A stretch of 64,000 nt of DNA from Chitinophagaceae bacterium (GTDB lineage: Bacteria > Bacteroidota > Bacteroidia > Chitinophagales > Chitinophagaceae). The notes under the pieces were generated by a model. The model did no database searches, had not been told where the DNA came from, and saw only the letters and a program-made list of their open reading frames with translations. The position numbers and the translations under genes are program-made. The DNA lies in contig JAEUVK010000123.1 in the NCBI GenBank assembly GCA_016787135.1, forward strand, positions 1 to 64,000, given 5' to 3'. Shown here piece by piece: positions 25,676 through 35,107 of the stretch (its first letter is position 1; every line of letters begins with the position of its first letter).

Positions 25676-26836
25676 TTATTCGCCACCTGCGCCACCATCC
25701 AGATCAAACAACACAGAGAAACGAAGTGTATTTGAAAGAGGGTTGCGGCTTACACCACTTCCTGAAGGCAGGAGGTAAGAAAAGTTCAAACCGAAAATAT
25801 TGTATTTAACACCCAGGCCGGCAGTGAAATAACGACGGTTACCTTTTGTAGCATCTTCCCAGAAATAGCCTGCACGAAGAGCGAACTGGTTATTGTACCA
25901 GTATTCAGCACCGGCAGATACCTGGAATTCTTTCAACTCTTCGCTAAAACCATCAGGAGCATCGCCAAATGAACTGAACCAGCTTCCTACTACACTTTTC
26001 TTCCTGTAATCAGCTATTGCATTAGGATCGGAAAGATCGGTCGGTGGAGTAGGTACCAGCAATTTGTTGATATCAACACCAAAAGTGATCTTGTTCTGGT
26101 CATTGAAGTTCTTGGTATAGGTTGTACCCAAGCCGAGGTTAGCCGGAATAAAGTCTTTCATATCAGCATTGTCAGTATAGGAAACTTTTGAACCAAGGTT
26201 GGTCATTGTAGCGCCAAAGGCCCAGCCATCACCTGCCTGGTTTTTGGCATCATAATAAAAACCAATATCACCGGCTACTGAGCTACCTACTTTGTAAGTA
26301 GTGCTGCCGTTGGTAACACCGCCACCGGTAAGATTTGAATTGATATAGCGAAGGGCCACACCCAAACCTACACGATCGGAAAGTTTACGTGAATAGCCAA
26401 GGTCAAAACTGAATTCTCTTGGTTTGGCAGAACCCCAGTCATTACCTAATCCATCGGTGAACTGAATATTACCAAGGCTGAAATAACGCAATGACAGATT
26501 GATAGCCTGGTTCTCATCAAATTTGTAATAACCGGCTAATGAAGCAAGGTAAACATCGTTTACGAGGTCCTTTAACCATGGCGTGTAAGTGGCCGCAATA
26601 CCACCTTTTGATTCATTGAAAGCAACTTTACCGATGTTCCAGAAACCTGAGCTGGCATCGGGAGACGTTGCTACACCGATATCCCCCATACCTCCTGAAC
26701 GTGCGTCGGGTGAAATACGCAGGAATGGTACTGCAGTAGTAACTACGTTGATTTCGTTAACCTGAGCCCGCAAGGTGGAAGTAAAGCCGCATAAGAGAAG
26801 AATACCGGCAGTTAGTTTTAAAGCAGATGGTCTCAT
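25676..26836 (-). CDS. porV: type IX secretion outer-membrane protein PorV
   Basis: A 386-residue outer-membrane beta-barrel of the FadL-like PorV (LptO) family. PorV carries type IX substrates from the SprA translocon to the surface sortase. The signal peptide ends near TLRAQ, followed by the family segment FLRISPDARSGGMGDIGVATSPDASS. It lies directly downstream of porU, its partner in the attachment complex. The C-terminus ends with alternating strand residues. Confidence 0.95.
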   Translation of the reverse strand: MRPSALKLTAGILLLCGFTSTLRAQVNEINVVTTAVPFLRISPDARSGGMGDIGVATSPDASSGFWNIGKVAFNESKGGIAATYTPWLKDLVNDVYLASLAGYYKFDENQAINLSLRYFSLGNIQFTDGLGNDWGSAKPREFSFDLGYSRKLSDRVGLGVALRYINSNLTGGGVTNGSTTYKVGSSVAGDIGFYYDAKNQAGDGWAFGATMTNLGSKVSYTDNADMKDFIPANLGLGTTYTKNFNDQNKITFGVDINKLLVPTPPTDLSDPNAIADYRKKSVVGSWFSSFGDAPDGFSEELKEFQVSAGAEYWYNNQFALRAGYFWEDATKGNRRYFTAGLGVKYNIFGLNFSYLLPSGSGVSRNPLSNTLRFSVLFDLDGGAGGE

Positions 26837-26917
26837 CAGAAAATGTTTATTTGGTTGTATAAATTTATGAGGGTTTGGATAAAAATGAGCGGCTAAAGTA
26901 TTGAAATTTACCCGAAA

Positions 26918-29900
26918 CTAAAAAATGACCAGTTTTTCTATCTTTTCTTTTTTCAGTTTACCGGGGGCAGTCACGGAAAGCTTATAAAGATAAACTCCTC
27001 TTCCTACTTTATCGCCGTATTCGTCTCTACCGTCCCATTCCAACTCACTTGAACGGTTTCCGGGGGTGTTTATTGTCTTTTGGATCACTTTTATTACCCT
27101 TCCGGTAAGCGTAAATACCTGTATTCTAACGAGCAACTCCTGTCCGGGTTTATTATGCTCAAACCAGAACTGTGTTTTAGTAGTAAAGGGATTAGGATAA
27201 TTCAAAATATGACTTAATTCCAGATCCTCATCTTTGGCTACGGTGAAGTCAAGAACGGTCTCATTTGAGTTATTCAGGACATCCCAGGCTTTGATGCTAA
27301 GGGTATGATAGCCGGGTTTCAGTTCCGGCAACTGAAACCGGACTATCCCCTGCTGGTAGCTATCCTGTTCTCCTTCATAAAAGTCATTAAGAATAAAAAA
27401 TTGACGATTGTCATTATCCAACGTAGCAACGATATCATGACCGACCCCTGTGCCAACTGTATTGATACCGGATGAATCAGCCAGTTTCACGATCAATATG
27501 GGATTTTCATTAGCAATACCGCCATTGACAAACTTTTCGTCATTTAAAAAGGGTTTGATCTCCGGTCCTTCGTTATCCCCGTCAATCATATTGCCCGCAC
27601 CGCCGATCACCAGGTTGGTAAAAAATCCATTCCCGTCCTGCGACCCGTTCTCTGCATACAGGCTTAGCTTTCCGTTACCATACTGGTAGTTGATGTCTTT
27701 GGGAACCTTGAAAGAAAAAGTAAAGCGGCCATTGACAACAGAGGCCTTGCCTTTGAATAGGATATTGGATTGAGTGCTGAAACTTGTTTGCTGGCTACCT
27801 GGGTCATTAGCTAATGTGTTTACCGTCTGGGCTTTGTCAAAAACAGCAGGATATACATTCCCGTTAAATGATGTAAGCAAATTTCCTTGTACGTCGGTCA
27901 CTTCACCTTCTATGATCACTTTTTCTTTTGAGCTTAACGTATCTGCCTGTGAAGCAGGAACGTTATTCACTTTTGTGGCACGCACTCTAAAAACAGGGTA
28001 AGCAATTGTCAGAGCAGGATCACCAAGCAGCGTGAATTTCCGGTTATTAGCAATGTCACCAAAAGTTTGATAAGTATAATTCTTCGCTTCCTTTACTGCA
28101 TCGCCCAGAGTTTTGTACTTGCCGCCGGCATCAGGCTGCAGCGCAAACTGCAGGTAATTATTGTTCATAATGCGGTTGCTGAAAGCAAATACCACTCTTG
28201 TTGTTGTCATCAGGGCGATGGCACCGGTCTTAGGGCGCAGTAAAATGTTTTCTCCAATAGAATTGACCTGCGGAATGTCATAAGGGGCAAAATCACAGGT
28301 AGCAGTGATAAACAATGGAAGCCGGTTTGGATTATTCCAGTTATTGACTATATCCTGGTCCAAAACGGTTTCTTCCGCCAGTCTTCTCGGCCCACCATGA
28401 CCGGTATAGTTCCAGATCAATGTCCCGTTATAGACCTGGTTACTGATAGCCTGGTTCGCCTGCGGGTAACTGCTGCCTCCCGATCCGCTTTGCTGCTGAA
28501 AGGCATCAAGGTAAATTTTTTCCTGGTTAAAAACCGGCGCTGTATTGTTAGCCGTATTCGTGATCATTTCTGCATCCTGCAGATGAAGGTTCAGGTCTTC
28601 ATCATCAGCAATGAATGTGAGATTATTCCTCCAGGGCCCAAAACTCGCAGAAGAAAAATACGCTTCGACCTTTTCCACAAAATTCTTCGCTTCACCTGAA
28701 TTCTTTGCGGGTACCCGGCCAATACCAATATCAAGATAATTTGTAATAACCCCGGAATTGATATCCTCATTATCATCCAGGAAACCATAAAAATCATCAG
28801 AAGCATAAGTAGCCAGTGGATCCAATGAAAAATAATTTTCCCATGCCGGAACGAAATTGGTATTATTTGCCACCCTGTTTTTATAATCATACGAAGCATC
28901 CCCAAAAAGCAAGAGGTACTTTGGTTTATCGGCAGCACTGGTGTATTTATCATAATACATCTTTACAAAATCCCGGATTGCCACAGGGTCGGGGCTTCCA
29001 CTGCCAAATTCATTGAATATTTGCTGTGTAGTTACCACCAGCACCCTGTAGCCGTTCTGCTGTTGGTGAAATTGCGCAAGGCGTTGTGCCTGTGCTAAAA
29101 AAGGCTGATAAACCACTATGATATAATCTGCCGGTGAAGTGTTATGTAAATTCTGGTTAGCCACCACTCCTTCAGCCTTTGGCACTAATGGATTATCAGG
29201 ATTGAACGCAACATATTCGCGAAGCCTGTTGCAATTGTTGACAAACCTGTATTGATTACCTGCGAGGCTCCCCTGCATTCTTGCCGGATTCAAATGATCG
29301 GTTACATCCCATACCTGGGTGTTAGGTCCGGCGTTACTGATAACAAATTCACCGGTATTATTCCCGACACTTACCCAGTCACGAAATGATATCTGGCCGA
29401 CTCCATTTAACGACAGATTTCTTCTGGCAAACACCTCAAACCAGTTCAGCCACCCCTGCGCATTAAAACTACCGGGATTATAAGTATAACCGATACTTAA
29501 ATTATTTTGAGGAACAGGAGCAGTGGCAATGGAAGTTGCCTGCTGCGCAAAAAGATCATACTGGCCGGTACCGACAGGTAATATGGATAGCTGAGCCACT
29601 ATGTTATTATTCAGCTTTATATCGAAACTCCCTCCGCTACCCGCCGAACGTGCAATACAGTTACTCCGAATCGCCAATAATGAACCAGTCACTAATTCAG
29701 GAATACCGACAGAAAAACTTCTTGACAGGCTTCTGCCCGGAAGATCAGACATTTCCTCTCCATACCATTCCCTGCCGCTCAGATAAAAGTTCACTGTATC
29801 CAACTCATGAAAATACCTTTCGGAAAAACTATTGATGGTAATTGCCGGAAATGTTACTACAGGAGCATTGGCAAGCCTTTTTCCGCTTCCCCCGATCGTC

Positions 29901-30373
29901 AGGAAATAATAAGCCCATTCACTATATGAATTTTTTTGATGGGCAAAACGCTGATTGGCCGAGTCTTTTATCCATTGATCAGGCCCGGAGGCATAAAAAA
30001 GTATATAATCACTGCCATTGAAGATGCCATCGCCTCCATCTGCAACCAGTAAAGAATTCTCCTGCAGGTCATCAACCCATATTCCCGCATTAGCTTCAGC
30101 CAGCATCTTTCCGCCATTTCCATACAGCCGGATAGAGTTAGAAGTAAGATTTGCAGTGTTAACTCCAAGACTGTTTAAAAAAGCAAGGTCAATTTTATAG
30201 ATACCCGCTTCTTTTACTGAGATTTTGTACCAGGTACCTGAAGATAATACTGAGTTGGCCCTGTACGAACGCTGAGCTGCGGTACTTATCGCCAGTAGAA
30301 ATAGGACTGAAAAGATCGGCATCATTTTTCTCCGCAGCATAAGAGCAAAAATCTGTTTTATTGCGCAGAGCAT
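26918..30373 (-). CDS. porU: type IX secretion sortase PorU (C25 family)
   Basis: A roughly 1150-residue surface sortase that removes the C-terminal signal of type IX cargo and attaches cargo to lipopolysaccharide. The gingipain-like C25 domain is in the middle, with the catalytic His at about 659 (NYTGHGGPR) and Cys at about 693 (ITATCDFAPYD). An Ig-like domain and a FlgD-like C-terminal domain ending in GRGVYLYKLSV follow. The annotated start is ATG 30373; ATG 30340 would give a tidier signal peptide beginning MLRRKMMPIF. porV lies 81 bp downstream and gldJ is divergent upstream, as in Flavobacterium. Confidence 0.95.
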   Translation of the reverse strand: MLCAIKQIFALMLRRKMMPIFSVLFLLAISTAAQRSYRANSVLSSGTWYKISVKEAGIYKIDLAFLNSLGVNTANLTSNSIRLYGNGGKMLAEANAGIWVDDLQENSLLVADGGDGIFNGSDYILFYASGPDQWIKDSANQRFAHQKNSYSEWAYYFLTIGGSGKRLANAPVVTFPAITINSFSERYFHELDTVNFYLSGREWYGEEMSDLPGRSLSRSFSVGIPELVTGSLLAIRSNCIARSAGSGGSFDIKLNNNIVAQLSILPVGTGQYDLFAQQATSIATAPVPQNNLSIGYTYNPGSFNAQGWLNWFEVFARRNLSLNGVGQISFRDWVSVGNNTGEFVISNAGPNTQVWDVTDHLNPARMQGSLAGNQYRFVNNCNRLREYVAFNPDNPLVPKAEGVVANQNLHNTSPADYIIVVYQPFLAQAQRLAQFHQQQNGYRVLVVTTQQIFNEFGSGSPDPVAIRDFVKMYYDKYTSAADKPKYLLLFGDASYDYKNRVANNTNFVPAWENYFSLDPLATYASDDFYGFLDDNEDINSGVITNYLDIGIGRVPAKNSGEAKNFVEKVEAYFSSASFGPWRNNLTFIADDEDLNLHLQDAEMITNTANNTAPVFNQEKIYLDAFQQQSGSGGSSYPQANQAISNQVYNGTLIWNYTGHGGPRRLAEETVLDQDIVNNWNNPNRLPLFITATCDFAPYDIPQVNSIGENILLRPKTGAIALMTTTRVVFAFSNRIMNNNYLQFALQPDAGGKYKTLGDAVKEAKNYTYQTFGDIANNRKFTLLGDPALTIAYPVFRVRATKVNNVPASQADTLSSKEKVIIEGEVTDVQGNLLTSFNGNVYPAVFDKAQTVNTLANDPGSQQTSFSTQSNILFKGKASVVNGRFTFSFKVPKDINYQYGNGKLSLYAENGSQDGNGFFTNLVIGGAGNMIDGDNEGPEIKPFLNDEKFVNGGIANENPILIVKLADSSGINTVGTGVGHDIVATLDNDNRQFFILNDFYEGEQDSYQQGIVRFQLPELKPGYHTLSIKAWDVLNNSNETVLDFTVAKDEDLELSHILNYPNPFTTKTQFWFEHNKPGQELLVRIQVFTLTGRVIKVIQKTINTPGNRSSELEWDGRDEYGDKVGRGVYLYKLSVTAPGKLKKEKIEKLVIF

Positions 30374-30587
30374 CAAAAGTTAAATAGACCCGGGTTCACC
30401 TGAATTGTGGGTAAGAGTATGAGAAAAGCCCGGATACTTCGCAGTAGAAGCACGCAGTAAAAAAAGTAAATGTGCTAAAAGACTTTTTATCCAAAGTATC
30501 TATATTCGCAATTCCGGCTTTAAAATCAGTGCCAGGTGCAATATTTTTACCTAAGCCGGCGTTAAATTTATTCCAATCCATAGGTTT

Positions 30588-32159
30588 ATGCAAAAAACAA
30601 TGAGAGTGAAAAACTTAGTAATCCTTTTAGCCGCTGTAGTGCTGCTTGCATCATGCAAAGGCAAAGGCCTGTTCGGGAAGAAAAAGACCGATAAATCCGA
30701 CGTAACAGGCTGGAACTACAATGACAAGAATATGGGCGGCTTCCAGGTAGCCAAATCTAAAGATCAGGGCACAGGCCCGGGTCTCGTATTCGTTCAGGGT
30801 GGTACCTTCACTATGGGCCAGACTGACGAAGATGTAATGGGAGACTGGAACAATGTACCCCGCCGTGTATCTGTTCCCTCTTTCTACATTGACCGTACCG
30901 AAGTAGCCAATGTTCACTACCGTGAATATCTCTACTGGCTGCAGAAAGTATTCGATCCAAGTGATCCGGTTAACGTTCCTATCATTGAAGGTGCATTACC
31001 TGATACCCTGGTTTGGAGAAGTGAGCTGAGCTATAATGAACCCCTGGTGGAATACTATTTCCGTCACCCGGGTTTCAACTACTATCCTGTGGTAGGTGTA
31101 ACCTGGAGACAAGCCAATGACTTCTGTCTCTGGAGAAGTGACAGGGTGAACGAAGGGATTCTGTTGAAAAAGCAATTCATCAATAAACAAGGTTTGCAGG
31201 GACAACAGGGTAGTAATAACTTTACTACTAAATCTTACCTGCTGGATCTTTATCAAACTGCCCCGGGTAAAGGCGCTACTTCTAAGAAAAGTTCATTAAA
31301 AACTGCCACTGGTCAGCCCCGTACAAAAGTTTCTATGGAAGACGGTATCCTTTTACCTGATTATCGTCTGCCTTTTGAGGCTGAGTGGGAATATGCCGCC
31401 TATGGCCTGATCAACCAGAATCCACGCCCAAGTATGAAAGAAGGCAAACGTGGTGAAGAATTACAATCGAACAAGCAGATATATCCCTGGTCTCAAAACG
31501 TGAACGGCTTGCGTGATACACGTCATGGAACATGGCAGGGACAGTTCCTGGCCAACTTCAAACGTGGATCTGGTGATAATGCCGGTGTTGCCGGGGGTTT
31601 GAATGACCGTGCATTCTATACTGCAGAAGTAAAATCATTCTTCCCCAACGGTTTCGGTCTTTATAATATGGCTGGTAATGTTAGCGAGTGGGTACAGGAC
31701 GTTTACAGGCCTCTCTCCACTATGGATTTTGATGATAACCCCGCACCCATGCGTGGTAACGTATATATGAAATTATACAAAGATCCTACAACGGGTGAAG
31801 CGCAAATCAATGATACAACCGGACGGGTAAGAATGGTACAGGTAACAGATGCTGAAAGTAAAGGCCGCCGCAACTATCAGCGTGGTAATGTGATCAACTA
31901 CCTGGATGGTGACACTGCTTCCCAGTCAAGCTACGGTTATGGAATGACCACTTTGATCAGTGATAAGTCAAGGGTGTACAAAGGTGGTAGCTGGAATGAC
32001 CGTGCCTATTGGCTGAGCCCGGGTGCCCGTCGCTTCCTCGAAGAAGACCAGGCATTAAGCACTTTAGGGTTCCGTTGTGCCATGGACCGTATGGGTAGCC
32101 CCGAAGGTAACGGCCGCAAAGTGGGTCAGCAATTCCCGACAAGAAGGCAAAAGCGCTGA
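30588..32159 (+). CDS. gldJ: gliding motility/T9SS lipoprotein GldJ
   Basis: A 523-residue lipoprotein with an FGE-sulfatase (formylglycine-generating-enzyme-like) fold. The signal ends in LLASC (Cys23). Fold markers are FVQGGTFTMGQ, the VGVTWRQANDFCLWRS segment, PFEAEWEYAA, NMAGNVSEWVQD and the terminal KGGSWNDRAYWL...GFRCAMD region. GldJ stabilises GldK and the gliding/type IX secretion apparatus; it is not thought to be an enzyme. Position next to porU and porV distinguishes it from its paralogue gldK. An alternative ATG at 30600 gives a shorter signal. Confidence 0.93.
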   Translation: MQKTMRVKNLVILLAAVVLLASCKGKGLFGKKKTDKSDVTGWNYNDKNMGGFQVAKSKDQGTGPGLVFVQGGTFTMGQTDEDVMGDWNNVPRRVSVPSFYIDRTEVANVHYREYLYWLQKVFDPSDPVNVPIIEGALPDTLVWRSELSYNEPLVEYYFRHPGFNYYPVVGVTWRQANDFCLWRSDRVNEGILLKKQFINKQGLQGQQGSNNFTTKSYLLDLYQTAPGKGATSKKSSLKTATGQPRTKVSMEDGILLPDYRLPFEAEWEYAAYGLINQNPRPSMKEGKRGEELQSNKQIYPWSQNVNGLRDTRHGTWQGQFLANFKRGSGDNAGVAGGLNDRAFYTAEVKSFFPNGFGLYNMAGNVSEWVQDVYRPLSTMDFDDNPAPMRGNVYMKLYKDPTTGEAQINDTTGRVRMVQVTDAESKGRRNYQRGNVINYLDGDTASQSSYGYGMTTLISDKSRVYKGGSWNDRAYWLSPGARRFLEEDQALSTLGFRCAMDRMGSPEGNGRKVGQQFPTRRQKR

Positions 32160-32178
32160 TTATAATAAATCTTATTCA

Positions 32179-32210
32179 AACCCTCTCGTCAGATACGAGA
32201 GGGTTTTTTA
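32179..32210 (+). terminator. terminator of gldJ
   Basis: AACCCTCTCGT (32179-32189) and ACGAGAGGGTT (32195-32205) form a perfect 11-bp stem with a 5-base loop, followed by TTTT. Confidence 0.9.
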
Positions 32211-32223
32211 TTGCCTGCCAACT

Positions 32224-32231
32224 TACTTTTG
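32224..32231 (+). promoter_or_regulatory. -7 promoter box of murF (near-leaderless)
   Basis: TACTTTTG matches TAnnTTTG exactly and ends 4 bases before the murF ATG, so transcription would start at about the initiation codon. Confidence 0.5.
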
Positions 32232-32235
32232 CAAT

Positions 32236-33522
32236 ATGCATATTCATCAACTCTACGATATTTACAAGCAACATCCTTCAGTTCAAACCGATACCCGCAA
32301 GCTGAAACAGGGCGATATTTTCTTTGCATTGAAAGGCGACAATTTCAATGGCAATACGTTCGCCAAACAAGCTATTAATGCCGGTGCTGCGTATGCTGTT
32401 ATTGATGAAAAAGAATATGAAATACCCGGTAAAACTTTTTTGGTAGATGATGTACTGACCGCTTTACAGCATTTAGCCAGATACCATCGCGAACAATTTA
32501 CTATTCCCTTTATCGCCATAACAGGCAGTAATGGGAAAACAACAACAAAAGAATTGATCCATGCCGTTCTTTCTTCTGCTTACAAAACCTATACAACAGA
32601 AGGCAATCTGAATAATCATATTGGCATTCCGCTTACCATTTTAAAAATAAAAAAAGATGCTGCGATCGCCGTGATTGAAATGGGTGCCAACCATATCGGT
32701 GAAATTGCGGGTTATTGCCAATATGCTTTACCTACACATGGATTGATCACGAATTGCGGAAAAGCCCACCTTGAAGGGTTTGGTGGCATAGAAGGAGTAA
32801 GAAAAGGGAAAGGCGAATTATTTGATCACCTGCGTACTTTGAAAGACGGAATAGCCTTCGTTATGTGGGATTATGATTATCTGCATGACATGAGCAGGGA
32901 TATCCATACCGTCATAAAATATGGTACGACCGGAGTTTCCGATGTGGCAGGAAGGGTAAAACAAAGTGAACCATATCTTGAAGTGGAGATAACAAAGGGA
33001 TTGGCCAATGCCGTCATCAGGACACAACTTGTCGGTGAATATAACCTGCCTAATGTGCTGGCTGCCGTTACGGCTGGAAAAGCTTTTGACGTGCCTGAGA
33101 AGAAAATCATAGCAGCTATTGAAGCCTATACCCCCTCCAACAGCCGGTCGCAACTGGTAACTAAAGGAACTAATAAAATAATCCTCGACGCTTACAACGC
33201 TAACCCCAGCAGTATGAAACTGGCAATTGAGAATTTTGCCAAACTGCATGCAGAGAATAAGGTGCTTATGCTTGGCGCAATGGCCGAACTCGGTCAAGAG
33301 AGTATCAGTGAACACAAAGCGATCACTGACCTCATCGGGCAATACACATGGACAAATGTAGCCCTGGTAGGCGGTGATTTTTTAAAGATCGATCACCCCT
33401 TCTTACAATTTCAAAATGCGACTGAGGCAAAACAATGGTGGAAGCAACAACAGTTTGCCAATACCCATTTCCTGGTCAAAGGCAGCAGAAGTATGCAAAT
33501 GGAAAAAGTATTAGAAGACTAA
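32236..33522 (+). CDS. murF: UDP-N-acetylmuramoyl-tripeptide--D-alanyl-D-alanine ligase
   Basis: A 428-residue Mur ligase that adds D-Ala-D-Ala to the peptidoglycan precursor in the cytoplasm. The N-terminal domain opens with DTRKLKQGDIFFALKGDNFNG, the ATP loop TGSNGKTTTKEL begins at residue 96, and EMGANHIGEIAGY, ITNCGKAHLEGFGG and DAYNANPSSM are MurF hallmarks. The ATG at 32236 starts the family N-terminus; longer frames upstream run through the gldJ terminator. The Crp/Fnr gene follows after 9 bp. Confidence 0.95.
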   Translation: MHIHQLYDIYKQHPSVQTDTRKLKQGDIFFALKGDNFNGNTFAKQAINAGAAYAVIDEKEYEIPGKTFLVDDVLTALQHLARYHREQFTIPFIAITGSNGKTTTKELIHAVLSSAYKTYTTEGNLNNHIGIPLTILKIKKDAAIAVIEMGANHIGEIAGYCQYALPTHGLITNCGKAHLEGFGGIEGVRKGKGELFDHLRTLKDGIAFVMWDYDYLHDMSRDIHTVIKYGTTGVSDVAGRVKQSEPYLEVEITKGLANAVIRTQLVGEYNLPNVLAAVTAGKAFDVPEKKIIAAIEAYTPSNSRSQLVTKGTNKIILDAYNANPSSMKLAIENFAKLHAENKVLMLGAMAELGQESISEHKAITDLIGQYTWTNVALVGGDFLKIDHPFLQFQNATEAKQWWKQQQFANTHFLVKGSRSMQMEKVLED

Positions 33523-33531
33523 CTTTACAAT

Positions 33532-34149
33532 ATGAACTGGAAACAACTCTTCCCCCAATTCGAACCTGAGCTCATAAAACTCATAGAAGATAATGCGGTC
33601 GAACGGTCATTCAGGGCCGGCGATGTGATCATGCGTACGGGCCAATATATCAAGTCAACTGTTCTGGTTCTGGAAGGCCAGATAAAAATTTACCGTGAAA
33701 ATGCAGAAGGCGGTGAATTCCTCATGTATTATCTCGGCCCCGGCCAGGCATGCGCTATATCCATGATCTGTGCCATCCAATCCCAAACCAGCGAGATCAT
33801 GGCGCAGGCCGAAGAAGATACCGAAGTGCTGATGATCCCCATCCAGTTAATGGAAGACATGATGAACAGGTACAAAAGCTGGTACCAGTTCGTCATTCAG
33901 ACATACCGGGGACGTTTTGATGAGTTGCTCTCTGTCGTGGACAATATTGCCTTTAGGAATATGGATGAACGCCTTGAGTTCTATTTAAAACGCTATGCGG
34001 ATAAGTCGGGAAAAAAATTGCTGGAGATATCTCATCAGCAGATAGCCGATGATCTGAATAGCTCAAGAGAAGTGATCTCCCGGTTGTTAAAAAAGATGGA
34101 GCAGCGGAACCTGGTAAAACTGCACCGTAACATGATCGAACTGATGTAA
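33532..34149 (+). CDS. Crp/Fnr family transcriptional regulator of the sulfur island
   Basis: A 205-residue regulator with an N-terminal cyclic-nucleotide-binding-like beta-roll (about 25-110), a dimer helix (about 120-150) and a winged helix-turn-helix (about 165-205). The recognition helix reads SSREVISRLLKKME, so Arg179, Glu180 and Arg184 align with the E. coli CRP residues that read GTGA. Repeated GTGA-N6-TCAC palindromes stand upstream of the next dozen genes, making this the probable regulator. There is no four-cysteine FNR cluster; only Cys74 and Cys80 are present (GQACAISMICA), which could be a thiol-based sensor. The effector is unknown. It starts 9 bp after murF. Confidence 0.85.
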   Translation: MNWKQLFPQFEPELIKLIEDNAVERSFRAGDVIMRTGQYIKSTVLVLEGQIKIYRENAEGGEFLMYYLGPGQACAISMICAIQSQTSEIMAQAEEDTEVLMIPIQLMEDMMNRYKSWYQFVIQTYRGRFDELLSVVDNIAFRNMDERLEFYLKRYADKSGKKLLEISHQQIADDLNSSREVISRLLKKMEQRNLVKLHRNMIELM

Positions 34150-34162
34150 TCTGGTTAAAGCA

Positions 34163-34176
34163 GTGATCACTGTCAC
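34163..34176. promoter_or_regulatory. Crp-type operator 1, upstream of TauE/SafE gene
   Basis: GTGATCACTGTCAC, a perfect GTGA-N6-TCAC. Its centre is 29.5 bp before the -7-like box TAATCTTG (34199-34206), which corresponds to about -42 from the expected start, a class II activator position. Confidence 0.65.
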
Positions 34177-34218
34177 ACTTTACGAAAGATCATTCCGGTA
34201 ATCTTGCAAAAAAAATGA

Positions 34219-35022
34219 ATGGAAATACTGGGTTACATAGCTTCTGTGCTGATCGGCATTTCACTGGGCCTGGTAGGGAGCGGCGGTTCGATACTTACTG
34301 TACCTGCATTAGTTTACCTGATGAATGTAAACCCACTTCTGGCTACTACCAGTTCTCTTTTCATTGTTGGCGTTACCAGCTTAGTGGGCGGTCTCAGGGC
34401 CTATTCGAAAAAAATTGTTGACTTCGAATCAGTAACAGAATTTGGTATTCCCTCTATCTTTTCCATTTTCATTACCCGACATTATATATTACCCGCTCTC
34501 CCCAATCATTTATTTACGATCAGCAATATTTCCGTATCAAAGGAGATGTTCCTGATGATCATATTTGCCATTCTGATGCTGGCTGCATCATTTTCTATGA
34601 TGAGAAACACGATACCTGAACAGGATGCCGGACAAGCACAACCGGAACGACATAACAAAGCACTACCGCTTATGTTACTTGGGTTATTTGTCGGCGTGAT
34701 CACAGGTTTACTTGGAGCAGGTGGCGGTTTCCTGATCATTCCCTCATTAGTACTGTTCCTGAAGCTTCCGATGAAAAAAGCGGTTGGAACATCCTTATTG
34801 ATCATTGCCATCAATTCATTACTCGGTTTTCTTTTTAGCCTGAAGCAGTTTGAATACAACTGGACACTTCTGATCTCGTTTACCGTTCTCTCTATTGCCG
34901 GGCTTTTTATCGGCAGCAAACTCTCCGAAAAGATACCGGGTGCCTCGCTCAAAAAAGGGTTTGGCTGGTTTGTACTGGCTATGGGGATCTATATCATTGT
35001 GAAGGAATTATTTATCAAATAA
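34219..35022 (+). CDS. TauE/SafE family sulfite/organosulfur exporter
   Basis: A 267-residue inner-membrane protein with about eight hydrophobic segments and the two internal glycine-rich repeats typical of TSUP/TauE-SafE proteins: GSGGSILTVPALVYL (about 20-34) and GAGGGFLIIPSLVLF (about 165-180). The family exports sulfite and related anions. Its place between the Crp-type regulator and a CstB-like gene parallels TauE in the staphylococcal cst operon, where it is thought to dispose of sulfite made from sulfide. An operator of the island lies upstream. Confidence 0.85.
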   Translation: MEILGYIASVLIGISLGLVGSGGSILTVPALVYLMNVNPLLATTSSLFIVGVTSLVGGLRAYSKKIVDFESVTEFGIPSIFSIFITRHYILPALPNHLFTISNISVSKEMFLMIIFAILMLAASFSMMRNTIPEQDAGQAQPERHNKALPLMLLGLFVGVITGLLGAGGGFLIIPSLVLFLKLPMKKAVGTSLLIIAINSLLGFLFSLKQFEYNWTLLISFTVLSIAGLFIGSKLSEKIPGASLKKGFGWFVLAMGIYIIVKELFIK

Positions 35023-35039
35023 TTACTGTGCTTATCTCT

Positions 35040-35053
35040 GTGACATAAGTCAT
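35040..35053. promoter_or_regulatory. Crp-type operator 2, upstream of CstB-like gene 1
   Basis: GTGACATAAGTCAT, one mismatch from GTGA-N6-TCAC. Its centre is 29.5 bp before the -7-like box GAAATTTG (35076-35083). Confidence 0.6.
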
Positions 35054-35107
35054 AGTGCGGCACATTACCAAACAGGAAATTTGCTTACCAATCAATCATA
35101 AACAATC

